Source: JAXHUH01 sp034211175
Lineage (GTDB): Bacteria; Actinomycetota; Acidimicrobiia; Acidimicrobiales; CAIXPF01
Length of the DNA stretch: 34,615 nt
Reading direction: 5' to 3'
Assembly: GCA_034211175.1 (NCBI GenBank)
Contig: JAXHUH010000174.1
Span: 1-34,615, forward strand
The notes under the pieces are model-generated. The model had not been told where the DNA came from. It was given only the letters and a program-made list of their open reading frames with translations, and searched no databases. Made by a program: the position numbers and the translations under genes. Below are positions 1 through 7,610 of this stretch, piece after piece. Numbering within the stretch: position 1 is the first letter of the stretch; every line of letters starts with the position of its first letter.

Positions 1-120
1 CGGAGCCCTTCTGTTCTGGAGCTTGTGGATCTCGACAACCCACATCTTCCCAGCTCAGAAGGGCTCTTCCGCGCACCCGCACATCACCGAATCACATTCG
101 CCATGACCATTCGGGGCTAG
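1..120 (-). repeat. Structured terminal repeat, left copy (mobile-element end?)
   Basis: This is an inverted, diverged copy of 34491-34615. Left position p aligns with right position 34611-p without gaps, and 97 of 120 columns match by hand count. The longest identical blocks are left 87-109, 55-73 and 2-17. Homology stops sharply at 120/121. Positions 3-13 (GAGCCCTTCTG) pair perfectly with 56-66. Inside lies a second stem, 24-28 with 40-44, around an 11-nt loop at 29-39. The minus-strand ATPase gene runs into this repeat and stops in it at 92. It may be the end of a transposon or another structured mobile element. No transposase is visible in the window. Confidence 0.8.
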
Positions 121-541
121 CGACGCGGTTCACGTCGACTTCGACCACCACCTCCTTCTGAATGCCGAGCTTGGATGTGCGTACAGTCCAGTAATCGCCC
201 AACCAGCATGCTGCGGTCTTCAAACCCATGCCATAGCGCGAGCGCCCAGTAGGATCAGCCGGCGGCACACCGATGCGCATCGCACGATCGACGTCGTCGA
301 GCGACATACCGATTGAATTGTCAGATATCCTTAATACGCCGCCGTCCTCACCGTCAGGGTCATAGTCAATGCGCACGGTCATGATGCCACCGGAGGCCTC
401 GTATGCGGCGTCCAGAACGCCTTTATTGTCAAAGTACGCCTGAGTTGAGTTGTCGACGAACTCCGCAAGTGCGTGCCATGGCGTGTATGAAAGTCTCTTA
501 TACGAACGTATGACCTCGAGGCCAAGCTCAATTTCAGTCAT
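92..541 (-). CDS. GHKL-type (HATPase_c_3-like) ATP-binding protein, C-terminally truncated
   Basis: This 149-residue protein carries a GHKL (Hsp90/MutL/histidine-kinase type) ATP-binding fold. The N-box is EFVDNS (residues 27-32), the G1 box is DNSIGM (74-79) and the G2 box is RYGMGLK (102-108). The ATG at 541-539 overlaps the TGA of the upstream gene at 540-538 as ATGA, which fixes the start and implies translational coupling. Relatives in bacterial defence-type loci are normally several hundred residues long. This one ends soon after the nucleotide-binding domain because it runs into the terminal repeat: only about the last nine residues come from repeat DNA. I infer that the missing C-terminal part lay beyond the inserted element. 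An ATP-driven conformational switch is the family role; the partner and trigger are unknown. Confidence 0.75.
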   Translation of the reverse strand: MTEIELGLEVIRSYKRLSYTPWHALAEFVDNSTQAYFDNKGVLDAAYEASGGIMTVRIDYDPDGEDGGVLRISDNSIGMSLDDVDRAMRIGVPPADPTGRSRYGMGLKTAACWLGDYWTVRTSKLGIQKEVVVEVDVNRVASPEWSWRM

Positions 542-1326
542 ACTTGCGCCCTCCGAATGATGACACGAATAGGCGACACCACCGAGACTAAGAAGTTCTC
601 GCCCGTGCCAAATTGGCATGAAGTCGTGCGAACTCTCAGGAATGTCCGGCCGTTCGCAATTGACACCGCGCATTCATGGACCTCACCAGCCCAGTACAGC
701 TCTGCGTACGGTGGAAGCTCCAACTCCCCTGCGACTTGGAGAGTCGAGCTGGACGCCGCGGGCAGCGGAGTCGCCGCATATTGTGACGGTCCTTCGGCCA
801 AAGGCAGATCTCCGTCGAGCCGCACGATGTCCATGCTGACGTCATTGGACGCTATGCCTCGGTAGCGCTCGACTACCACAAGTTGAACTCGGCTAGAGCT
901 AATTTGCACCGGCCAGTCCGGATGGGCTGCGCCCGTGAACACTACGATTTCCGGGTTGCCGTCCAGCTTAGTCCGCACACTCGGGGGATCAAGGTTTAGG
1001 GCTCTGGCGATCTCAGCGAAGTCAGTCGTTACGTACTGACATCGTCGCGCATAACGTGCCGAAAGCACTACGTCGACCTTTAGATCAACGATCTTGGGAA
1101 TCACAAAGCACAGCCAGATCCGGCCACTGCACTCATCCATCATTGCGATGTCGAATGCAAACTCGTGGCCCTCGTACTGCTTGACGATCTCGATCTTCGC
1201 GACATTAAAACCTGGCAATATCGCAGTTCGGTTGGCCACGATATAGCCAGTCATCTCCTCCCTGAGGAGGCTTCCATGAGGACTCCTCCAGTACGTCTTG
1301 TTGTCCGTCAGTATCGCACCAGCCAC
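538..1326 (-). CDS. Hypothetical protein coupled to the GHKL ATPase
   Basis: This is a 262-residue protein that I do not recognise. A GTG at 1326 opens the frame. An in-frame ATG at 1254 has a purine-rich AGGGAGGAG directly upstream, so the protein may be 24 residues shorter. Its stop overlaps the ATPase start by ATGA, so the two are almost certainly co-translated and may form a complex. Residues around 56-85 (FDIAMMDE, IWLCFVIPK, then DLKVDVVL) are arranged like the central sheet of PD-(D/E)XK nucleases, but the usual acidic residue of the ExK element is not there. I treat that as a weak structural hint. There is no signal peptide or membrane segment. Codon use is less GC-biased than in the genes after 2419. 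Confidence 0.6.
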   Translation of the reverse strand: MAGAILTDNKTYWRSPHGSLLREEMTGYIVANRTAILPGFNVAKIEIVKQYEGHEFAFDIAMMDECSGRIWLCFVIPKIVDLKVDVVLSARYARRCQYVTTDFAEIARALNLDPPSVRTKLDGNPEIVVFTGAAHPDWPVQISSSRVQLVVVERYRGIASNDVSMDIVRLDGDLPLAEGPSQYAATPLPAASSSTLQVAGELELPPYAELYWAGEVHECAVSIANGRTFLRVRTTSCQFGTGENFLVSVVSPIRVIIRRAQV

Positions 1327-1482
1327 GTTAGGTAGTCTGCCTCAGATCGCGCTTCGTAGCAACCCAACGACCTGACCAGCCGCACTGTTCAGCGTCCGGA
1401 GCCAGTGCCGCTACAGCTAGCTTGTTACAATGGACGCACATCGGGCATGCTATGCTTGACGGCGCAAGGCCGAAAGTACGCT
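1327..1482. promoter_or_regulatory. Divergent intergenic region between the hypothetical gene and the methyltransferase
   Basis: About 155 bp separates the two divergent genes and must hold both promoters. I see TTGTTA (1422-1427), TATGCT (1451-1456) and TTGACG (1456-1461), but none makes a well-spaced -35/-10 pair, so no promoter is assigned. Confidence 0.3.
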
Positions 1483-2232
1483 ATGGACCGTGGGGAAATG
1501 GCCCAAGACGCAAGGGCGGAGTCGCAGACAGACGTGCTAAGACCATTCTTTGGATATTATGGTGGTAAATGGAGAGATACCCCGAAGAACTACCCTCTTC
1601 CGCTTCACGGAACGATCATCGAGCCCTTCGCTGGTTCGGCTGGGTACTCGTTGAGGTATCCAGAGCGGCGGATTATTCTGTGCGAGCTCGACCCGATCGT
1701 GTGCGGCATTTGGACATACCTGACATCAGTGTCCGAATCAGAGATGCTTCAGCTGCCAGACGTAGATCCTGACGGGAGTGTACGTGATCTACAGATTCCC
1801 GAAGAGGCGAGATGGCTGATCGGCATGTGGCTCAATCGAGGTGTTTCGTCGCCGCGCGTTACTCCCTCAAAGTGGATGAGGTCTGGTGTCCGGCCTGGCT
1901 CCTTCTGGGGTCCCCGGGTCCGTACACTGATTGCCCAGCAGCTCCCGAGAATTCGGCACTGGGAGATCCACAATCTGGCGTATTCGGATTGCCCTTTCGC
2001 AGGAGAGGCTACGTGGTTCATCGATCCGCCTTACTCTGCTTCCGGCGACCACTATAGATTCGGCTCACGCAGGCTCGACTACGAGGCGCTGCGCGACTGG
2101 TGTAAGGCCAGGAAGGGCCAGGTGATAGTGTGCGAAAAGGAAGGAGCCGATTGGCTCCCGTTCTCTCCTGTACGTAACGTCAAGACGACGCGCCGAGGCC
2201 ATCGAACCCTCGAAGTTGTCTGGCTCCGGTAA
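1483..2232 (+). CDS. D12-class (Dam-like) adenine-specific DNA methyltransferase
   Basis: The product is about 249 residues. It shows the hallmarks of D12/alpha-class N6-adenine methyltransferases: a Dam-type N-terminal LRPFFGYYGGKW, the SAM-binding motif EPFAGSAGYS (about residue 46) and the catalytic DPPY (about 180, in WFIDPPYSASG). A conserved CEKEG segment follows. It would transfer a methyl group from S-adenosylmethionine to adenine in a specific DNA sequence, which cannot be predicted here. The start is uncertain: ATG 1483, ATG 1498 and GTG 1405 share the frame, and I chose 1483 because the Dam-like homology begins soon after it. There is no adjacent restriction endonuclease that I recognise. 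The divergent GHKL ATPase operon and the low GC suggest a defence or phage-derived island. Confidence 0.85.
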   Translation: MDRGEMAQDARAESQTDVLRPFFGYYGGKWRDTPKNYPLPLHGTIIEPFAGSAGYSLRYPERRIILCELDPIVCGIWTYLTSVSESEMLQLPDVDPDGSVRDLQIPEEARWLIGMWLNRGVSSPRVTPSKWMRSGVRPGSFWGPRVRTLIAQQLPRIRHWEIHNLAYSDCPFAGEATWFIDPPYSASGDHYRFGSRRLDYEALRDWCKARKGQVIVCEKEGADWLPFSPVRNVKTTRRGHRTLEVVWLR

Positions 2233-2418
2233 GATGACGGTGGCGTGACCGGACTTCTGACCTTGGACTTCCCGCATGAACGGCCCGAGCGGAAGTTGAC
2301 CCCTGCCGTATGCTGTTCCTCTTCGCTAGGGATGAAGCGGCGCTCCGAGGACTCACGTAGGCAACTGCAAGCTACGCTCGCTTCGGATGGTCGCTCAAGA
2401 GCCGAAGTAGTCGTCTAG
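2233..2418. other. Left island/core junction
   Basis: No gene is visible in this stretch. It marks the change from AT-richer sequence to the strongly GC-rich core. CTTCGG (2381-2386) and CCGAAG (2402-2407) form a small inverted repeat just upstream of the TetR gene and could be part of its operator. I saw no attachment-site duplicate shared with the right junction near 32446-32770. Confidence 0.3.
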
Positions 2419-3147
2419 ATGGCCGCTCGGCGGTACGACGAGACGAAGCGGCAGCGGGCGCCGGGGGCCGGGCGACCGCGGAAGCGGCCCCGCACGTCGG
2501 ACCGTCCGGTCATCGAGGAGGTCGTCGGCGCGGCGAGCCGCCTGTTCGCCCGCCGGGGTGTTGCGGTCACGACGATGGCCGAGATCGCCGACGCGTCGGG
2601 CCTGCAGGTCTCGTCGATCTACTACTACTTCCGATCCAAGCACGAGATCCTCGAGCGGATCGTCAACGACGTGAACCGGGTGCCGCTCGAGCTGCTCGAA
2701 CAGGCCCGTGCCTCCCACACCGATCCGGCGACGCGGCTCCACGCGTTCGTGCGGGCCGACGCCGCCGCGCTGTGCGAGTTCCCGTTCGACATCAACGAGA
2801 TCCATCGCCTCGCGGGCGACGACGACGGCACGTTCACCCGCTACTGGGCGGACCGCCAGCGGCTCAACGACGAGGTCGAGCAGCTCGTGGCCGACGGCGT
2901 CGCCGACGGGAGCATGGTCACGATCGACCCGAAGCTGGCCGCGCTCACCATCCTCGCCAACGACGAGGCCGCGCAGAACTGGCACCGCCCGGTCGGCGCC
3001 CGCCGCCTCGCCAGCCGCGACCCGTCGGCCGGTGGGCCCTACACCCCGGCCGAGATCGGCGCGTTCCTCGCCGATCTCGCCCTCCGCGGCCTCCTCACCG
3101 ACCCGACGGCTCTCCCCGCCATCCGAGCCGCCACCGACCCGACCTGA
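2419..3147 (+). CDS. TetR/AcrR family transcriptional regulator
   Basis: The protein is 242 residues with a basic N-terminal tail. A TetR helix-turn-helix lies at roughly residues 32-78: a VVGAASRLFARRGVAVTTMAEIA-like helix pair, then the recognition region SSIYYYFRSKHEIL. A helical ligand-binding domain fills the rest. The family represses nearby genes until a small ligand binds. It converges tail-to-tail with the next TetR gene (3196-3909), leaving 48 bp with no obvious terminator. Its target is unknown. The nearest strong operator-like palindrome (3988-4009) more plausibly belongs to the second TetR gene, which sits beside it. ATG 2419 is the only good start; no strong ribosome binding site precedes it. 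Confidence 0.9.
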   Translation: MAARRYDETKRQRAPGAGRPRKRPRTSDRPVIEEVVGAASRLFARRGVAVTTMAEIADASGLQVSSIYYYFRSKHEILERIVNDVNRVPLELLEQARASHTDPATRLHAFVRADAAALCEFPFDINEIHRLAGDDDGTFTRYWADRQRLNDEVEQLVADGVADGSMVTIDPKLAALTILANDEAAQNWHRPVGARRLASRDPSAGGPYTPAEIGAFLADLALRGLLTDPTALPAIRAATDPT

Positions 3148-3195
3148 GTGCGGGCCGGACCCGACGTCGACGAGCCGGGGCATGACCGACGAGAA

Positions 3196-3909
3196 TCAGG
3201 GTGCGTAGAGGTAGCGGCGGACCATCTCGGTGAGTTGCTCGCGGAACTGCTCCTCGTCGGCGGCCGGCATGGTGAACGACGGCCCGTAGGCGGTGCGGAG
3301 CACCAGGCTGGAGAACACGACGTCGAACGCGGCGCGCACCGCGGCCTCGGGCGCGGGGTGGTCGATCTCCCCGGGGGCCCGGAGCAGCAGCTCCGTGAAC
3401 AGGTCGCCGAGCTCCCGGCTGTAGCGGGCGCCCCTCCGGTGCACCTCCGGGTGGCCACCGGAGATCAGGACCACCGCACGCACCAGGGCGGCGTGGCGGT
3501 CGAAGATGCCGGCTACCTCTCGTACGGCCTGCGTGGCGACCTCCCGGGCCGGCAGGCGCCGCCACCGCGCCTCGTCGGCGAACACCGCGTGGTCGAGCCG
3601 GATCCTGGCCATGCCGTGCTCGTACACCGCCAGGAACAGGGCGTCCTTGTTGTCGACACGGGCGTAGAGGGCTCTGGGCGCGACCCGGGCACGGGCGCAG
3701 ACCGACGCGATCGTGAACGCCTCGTAGCCCCCCTCCTCGAGCAGGGCGACCCCCGCGTCGAGCACTCGCTGCCATGCCTCGCGGCTGCGCCGCTGCAACG
3801 GGGGCCGGACCTCGAGCGACCCGGAGCCGTCACCGCCGGCGGTCTCGGATGACTCCACCAGCCCATCCTCCCCGACACGACCACCGTCTCGCGCGATGGC
3901 TCCGGTCAC
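3196..3909 (-). CDS. TetR family transcriptional regulator
   Basis: The protein is 237 residues from a GTG at 3909. The start is uncertain because the first 35 residues are low-complexity and precede the TetR domain. The HTH lies at about residues 40-90 (EEGGYEAFTIASVCARARVA, then ALYARVDNKDALF), followed by a TetR C-terminal helical domain. It is divergent from the FAD monooxygenase at 4139. The shared 229-bp intergenic region contains a perfect 10+10 bp palindrome at 3988-4009, the expected kind of operator. I infer that it represses the monooxygenase, and perhaps itself, until the aromatic substrate or a pathway intermediate is present. Confidence 0.88.
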   Translation of the reverse strand: MTGAIARDGGRVGEDGLVESSETAGGDGSGSLEVRPPLQRRSREAWQRVLDAGVALLEEGGYEAFTIASVCARARVAPRALYARVDNKDALFLAVYEHGMARIRLDHAVFADEARWRRLPAREVATQAVREVAGIFDRHAALVRAVVLISGGHPEVHRRGARYSRELGDLFTELLLRAPGEIDHPAPEAAVRAAFDVVFSSLVLRTAYGPSFTMPAADEEQFREQLTEMVRRYLYAP

Positions 3910-3946
3910 CGCTCGCTCGTCACGAACCTCGACATCCTCGGGAACC

Positions 3947-4009
3947 TTGACATCACCGTGACCACGGTCACATACTCCTTCTCGTCAAACCGTAGCGCTC
4001 GCTACGGTT
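3947..4009 (+). promoter_or_regulatory. Promoter with two palindromic operators for the FAD monooxygenase
   Basis: TTGACA (3947-3952) and CATACT (3971-3976), 18 bp apart, make a plausible vegetative promoter. A perfect palindrome, GTGACC-AC-GGTCAC (3958-3971), lies in the spacer. A second perfect palindrome with arms AACCGTAGCG (3988-3997) and CGCTACGGTT (4000-4009) lies just past the expected transcription start. The second has the size and symmetry of a TetR operator and would block transcription from this promoter. Confidence 0.6.
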
Positions 4010-4138
4010 CGGCTTCTCCGCCGGCGCAGCGGGCGCGGGCCGTCCGCCCCGATGACACATCGTCCGGACCGGGGCTCCGTGCCCGGTCCGCCTCCGCCGA
4101 GGACCACCCGCCCAACCGCACCCGCCGAGGAGACACCG

Positions 4139-5380
4139 ATGAGCGTCACCCCGAAGCGAGGCCGCGTCGCCGTCGTCGGCGCCGGTCCGGCCGGCATGGC
4201 GACCGCGCTGTCGGTCCACCAGGCCGGCCACGACGTCGTCCTGCTGGAGCGCTACCCGCAGGCCCGCCCCGCCGGCAACATCCTCAACCTGTGGCCCCCG
4301 CCCATCAAGGCGCTCGACCTCCTCGGCGTCGACGTCGAGGACCTCGGCGCACCCTGCGCCACGGAGTTCCGCTCGGTCCGGGGCCACACCCGGGTCCGGG
4401 TGGAGCTGCCCGCCGACGTCGTCGCCGACTACGGCGGCGGGTTCATCGGCATGCTGCGGCCCGACCTCTACCGTCGCCTCCTGGCGGCGCTTCCGGCCGG
4501 GGTGCTCCAGGTCAACCGCACGGTCGAGCACATCGAGCAGGACCGGACCGGCGTGCGCCTGCACCTGGCCGACGGGGAGACGATCGAGGTCGACGTCCTG
4601 GTCGGCGCCGACGGCATCGACTCGCTCGTCCGGCGCACGCTGTGGGGTGACGAGCCGAAGCGGGAGCACAACCTCCACATCTTCGGCGGGTTCACCTTCG
4701 ACGACGTCGAAGGCGCGGAGCGCGGCCTCTGCGTCCTCACCCACAGCCGGACCGTGCAGGGCAGCTGGACCGCCATCCGGGACCAGGGCCGCGACGGCCA
4801 CCAGTGGTGGGTCCTCGGCGCACACGACGCCGGCACCGAGCTCACCGACGAACCGCATGCACACGCGACCCGGATGGGGGCGGAGTTCCCCGCGCCACTG
4901 CCCGGGCTGATCGCCGCCACCGAACCCGCCGACGTACAGCGCTGGGTGCTGCGCGATCGGAAGGCGCTGAAGCAGTGGTCGAAGGGCCGGGCGACCATCG
5001 TCGGCGACGCCGCCCACCCGACCAGCCCGTACGCCGCGTACGGGGCCGGCATGGCCACCGAGGACGGGTACTTCCTCGGCCGCAGCCTCGCCGGGGTCGA
5101 CCTGTCCGACCACGATGCCGTGCGCCGGGCCCTTGACGAGTTCGAGACGCCACGCAAGCCCCACACCGCCCGCCAGGTCCAGCAGGCCTACGTGCTCGGC
5201 AAGGTCTTCCACCACGCGCCGGCACCACTGCGGCCGGTGCGCGACCTGATCCTCGACCGGACGCCGTTCCTGCAGAAGGTCGTCGGCGATGCGTCGCCCG
5301 GCGAGATCATCGCCCAGTTGGACGCCATCGAGGACGCCGAGGCGCGCTTCGTCGCCACGCGCCGATCGACCACCTCGTGA
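4139..5380 (+). CDS. FAD-dependent aromatic-ring monooxygenase (PF01494 type)
   Basis: This 413-residue flavoprotein belongs to the p-hydroxybenzoate-hydroxylase-like class. It has the dinucleotide-binding GAGPAG (residues 14-19), the DG motif GADGIDS (about 156-162) and the GD motif VGDAAHPTSPYAAYG (about 287-301), where FAD ribose and pyrophosphate bind. The overall look is closest to single-component NAD(P)H-dependent hydroxylases such as 6-hydroxynicotinate 3-monooxygenase or salicylate hydroxylase; the substrate cannot be read from sequence. ATG 4139 is preceded by CGAGGAGA, a good ribosome binding site, so longer upstream frames are unlikely. It sits alone downstream of a TetR-controlled promoter and converges with the LysR gene. 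I infer the first, ring-hydroxylating step of the locus. Confidence 0.88.
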   Translation: MSVTPKRGRVAVVGAGPAGMATALSVHQAGHDVVLLERYPQARPAGNILNLWPPPIKALDLLGVDVEDLGAPCATEFRSVRGHTRVRVELPADVVADYGGGFIGMLRPDLYRRLLAALPAGVLQVNRTVEHIEQDRTGVRLHLADGETIEVDVLVGADGIDSLVRRTLWGDEPKREHNLHIFGGFTFDDVEGAERGLCVLTHSRTVQGSWTAIRDQGRDGHQWWVLGAHDAGTELTDEPHAHATRMGAEFPAPLPGLIAATEPADVQRWVLRDRKALKQWSKGRATIVGDAAHPTSPYAAYGAGMATEDGYFLGRSLAGVDLSDHDAVRRALDEFETPRKPHTARQVQQAYVLGKVFHHAPAPLRPVRDLILDRTPFLQKVVGDASPGEIIAQLDAIEDAEARFVATRRSTTS

Positions 5381-5450
5381 CCGGGCCAGGGACACCACCC
5401 GCAGGGACCCGGCCGCCGGGCAGGGGCTGAGCGGCCGGTGCGGGAACTCG

Positions 5451-6386
5451 TCACGCGGCGCGGCCCCGCTCGACGATCCGGCCGACCTCACGCAGGCGGG
5501 CCCGGAGCCACTGGTGGCCCGGGTCCTGCTCCAGCGTCGGGTGCCACCAGAACGCCTCGAACAGCGGGACCTCGACCGGCAGGGACACGACCCGCAGCCG
5601 GGAGCGGTCGACGATGCGGTCGGCGAGCCGCTCCTGGACGACGGCGACGCGGCCCGTGCCCTCCACGAAGTGGGGCAGCACGGAGAACGACTCGACGGCG
5701 ACCTCCACCCGCACGTCGACGCCCATCGACTGGAGCTGGCGGGCCGGGGCGATCAGCGGCGCGGCCCGCGAGAACGGGATGACCCAGCGCAGCGCCGGGA
5801 GCTGGTCGAACGTGAGGCGCTCGCCGATCTCCTCGTTCGCGGCGTCGACGACCCCGACCCACCGGTCCTTGTGGATGTCGACGCTGGGCAGGAGGCGGAG
5901 GTAGCCGTGCGGGAGCAGCAGGCCGTCGACGGAGCGCAGCGCCTCGTCGGCCTGACCGACGATCTCGTCGGTCACCGGGGTGAACCGGAGCCGAGCGGAC
6001 GGCGCGACCCGGTGGAGCAACTCGGCGAGCACCGTGCCGACCACCGTGGATGCGTAGTCGGACCCGACGATGGTGAACTCGCGATCGGTGGCCGGTGCGT
6101 CGAACGTCGCCCGCGTCGCGAAGAGCCGCTCGACGTCCGCCACGACCAGGCTGGTGCGGCTCTTGAGCTGGGTGGCGAGCGGGGTCAGCTCGTAGGTGTT
6201 GCCGACGCGGGTCAGCAGGTCGTCGCGGAACTGGCGACGCAGCCGCTTGAGCGCCGCGCTCAGCGCGGGTTGGCTCCGACGCAGGCGCGTCGCGGCCCGG
6301 GAGACGCTGCGCTCCTCGAGCAGCGCGTCCAAGGCCACGAGCAGGTTCAGGTCGAGCGCGTTGAGATCGACGTCGTCGCTGGCCAT
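5451..6386 (-). CDS. LysR family transcriptional regulator
   Basis: The protein has 311 residues. It carries an N-terminal winged HTH (LNLLVALDALLEERSVSRAA, then QPALSAALKRLR) at about residues 10-60 and a periplasmic-binding-like effector domain, typical of the NodD/PcaQ-like side of the family. ATG 6384-6386 is preceded by GGGAGGTGGC, a clear ribosome binding site. Longer upstream frames read through promoter DNA. It is divergent from the FAH/monooxygenase/amidohydrolase operon starting at 6562, the classic arrangement for an activator that controls its neighbour in response to a pathway intermediate. Confidence 0.92.
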   Translation of the reverse strand: MASDDVDLNALDLNLLVALDALLEERSVSRAATRLRRSQPALSAALKRLRRQFRDDLLTRVGNTYELTPLATQLKSRTSLVVADVERLFATRATFDAPATDREFTIVGSDYASTVVGTVLAELLHRVAPSARLRFTPVTDEIVGQADEALRSVDGLLLPHGYLRLLPSVDIHKDRWVGVVDAANEEIGERLTFDQLPALRWVIPFSRAAPLIAPARQLQSMGVDVRVEVAVESFSVLPHFVEGTGRVAVVQERLADRIVDRSRLRVVSLPVEVPLFEAFWWHPTLEQDPGHQWLRARLREVGRIVERGRAA

Positions 6387-6561
6387 GCCACCTCCCGGAG
6401 GTGCACCCCAGCACCCATCGTTGACACCGGACCGGGCCGTTGACCAGCAGTTATACACCAACCTGATACGAAGCATCAGCAGTTTCGTCTTTCCGATATG
6501 TGATCGACGGCACATGCTGCTCGGGCCGTCGACGCGACGGCGGAGGGGGAGCAACACGGCC
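6387..6561. promoter_or_regulatory. Divergent LysR-controlled promoter region
   Basis: This 175-bp region holds two clean dyads, CTGAT-N7-ATCAG (6463-6479) and ATGTG-N8-CACAT (6498-6515). They lie among the few AT-rich stretches of the core (TTATAC at 6451-6456). Paired imperfect dyads are usual LysR recognition and activation sites. GGAGGGG near 6542 is the ribosome binding site for the FAH gene. Confidence 0.5.
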
Positions 6562-7593
6562 ATGCAGGGGAGCAGGGCGCCGGTCTCCGGTCTGGGGACG
6601 GCCACCATCGGTGATCGCACCGCGGTCGTCGTGGCACGGGGAGATCACGTCCTCGACCTCGACCGGCACGCGGCCGACCTGGGGCTCGCACCAGGCTTCT
6701 CGACCCGCGACCTCCTCGACGAGTGGGACGCCCGTCTGCCGATCGTGCGCGACCTCGCCGCAACGGCGCAGGGCTGGCTCCCCGTCCGGGAGGTGACGGT
6801 GCGGGCGCCGATCGAGCCCCGCCAACTCCTCCAGGCCGGCGCCAACTACCGCACCCACGTCATCGACCTCCACGTGGCGCACGCCGCCGTCCTGGACGAC
6901 GCGACCGGGGCACCGGCCCCGGATGCGACCGCGTCCCGGGCCGAGGCCGCCCGCCTCATGGACGAGCGCGCCGCCACCGGCGAGCCCTACCTGTTCGTCG
7001 GGCTGCCCTCGGCCATCACCGGCCCCTACGACGACGTCGCCCTCCCCGCAGGAACCGAGAGCGCGGACTGGGAGCTGGAGCTGGTCGCGGTCATCGGCCG
7101 GGAGACGTTCCGGGTGACGGCCGACGAGGCGCCGGACCACGTCGCGGCCTACACGATCGCCAACGACCTCACCATCCGGGACCTCGTCTTCCGCAACGAC
7201 ATGCCCCGGATCGGCACCGACTGGTTCCGCTCGAAGAACGCACCCGGCTTCCTGCCGCTCGGGCCGTGGCTCGTGCCGGCCGACGAGGTCGGCGACCCCG
7301 CCGACCTACGGATGACGCTCGCGCTGAACGGCGAGGTCATGCAGGACGAGTCGACCAAGGACATGGTCTTCGACGTCGCGGCCCTCGTGGCCGCCGCATC
7401 GCGCACCGCTCGCCTGCTGCCGGGCGACCTGCTCCTCACCGGCAGTCCCGCCGGCAACGGCATGCACCACGGGCGCCTCCTGCGCGAGGGCGACGTGATG
7501 GAGGGCTCGATCACCCGCCTCGGGACCCAGCGCACGCGCGTGGTCGCCGAGCAGGCGACGCAACCGCAGCACACGACCCGCACAGCGACCTGA
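6562..7593 (+). CDS. Fumarylacetoacetate hydrolase (FAH) family protein
   Basis: The product has 343 residues with an FAH-type C-terminal catalytic domain. The metal-binding residues are visible as E171 and E173 in WELELVAV and D202 in ANDLTIRD. The C-terminal GDLLLTGSPAGNG is the conserved glycine-rich loop. The family uses Mg/Mn to hydrolyse a C-C bond in beta-diketo acids, or to decarboxylate or tautomerise dienoates. The specific substrate is unknown. The start at ATG 6562 is set by GGAGGGG about 14 bases upstream. It is the first gene of a likely operon (6562 to 14786 and probably beyond) with very short spacings. A second FAH gene follows at 9874, so two different intermediates are probably processed. 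Confidence 0.9.
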   Translation: MQGSRAPVSGLGTATIGDRTAVVVARGDHVLDLDRHAADLGLAPGFSTRDLLDEWDARLPIVRDLAATAQGWLPVREVTVRAPIEPRQLLQAGANYRTHVIDLHVAHAAVLDDATGAPAPDATASRAEAARLMDERAATGEPYLFVGLPSAITGPYDDVALPAGTESADWELELVAVIGRETFRVTADEAPDHVAAYTIANDLTIRDLVFRNDMPRIGTDWFRSKNAPGFLPLGPWLVPADEVGDPADLRMTLALNGEVMQDESTKDMVFDVAALVAAASRTARLLPGDLLLTGSPAGNGMHHGRLLREGDVMEGSITRLGTQRTRVVAEQATQPQHTTRTAT

Positions 7594-7610
7594 CGCGAGG
7601 GAGTCCGCAC

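Noticed and set aside
6440..6469. TTGACC-N18-TGATAC as a defined promoter for the FAH operon
   Set aside because: The -10 match is poor and overlaps a LysR-type dyad; only the region is annotated.
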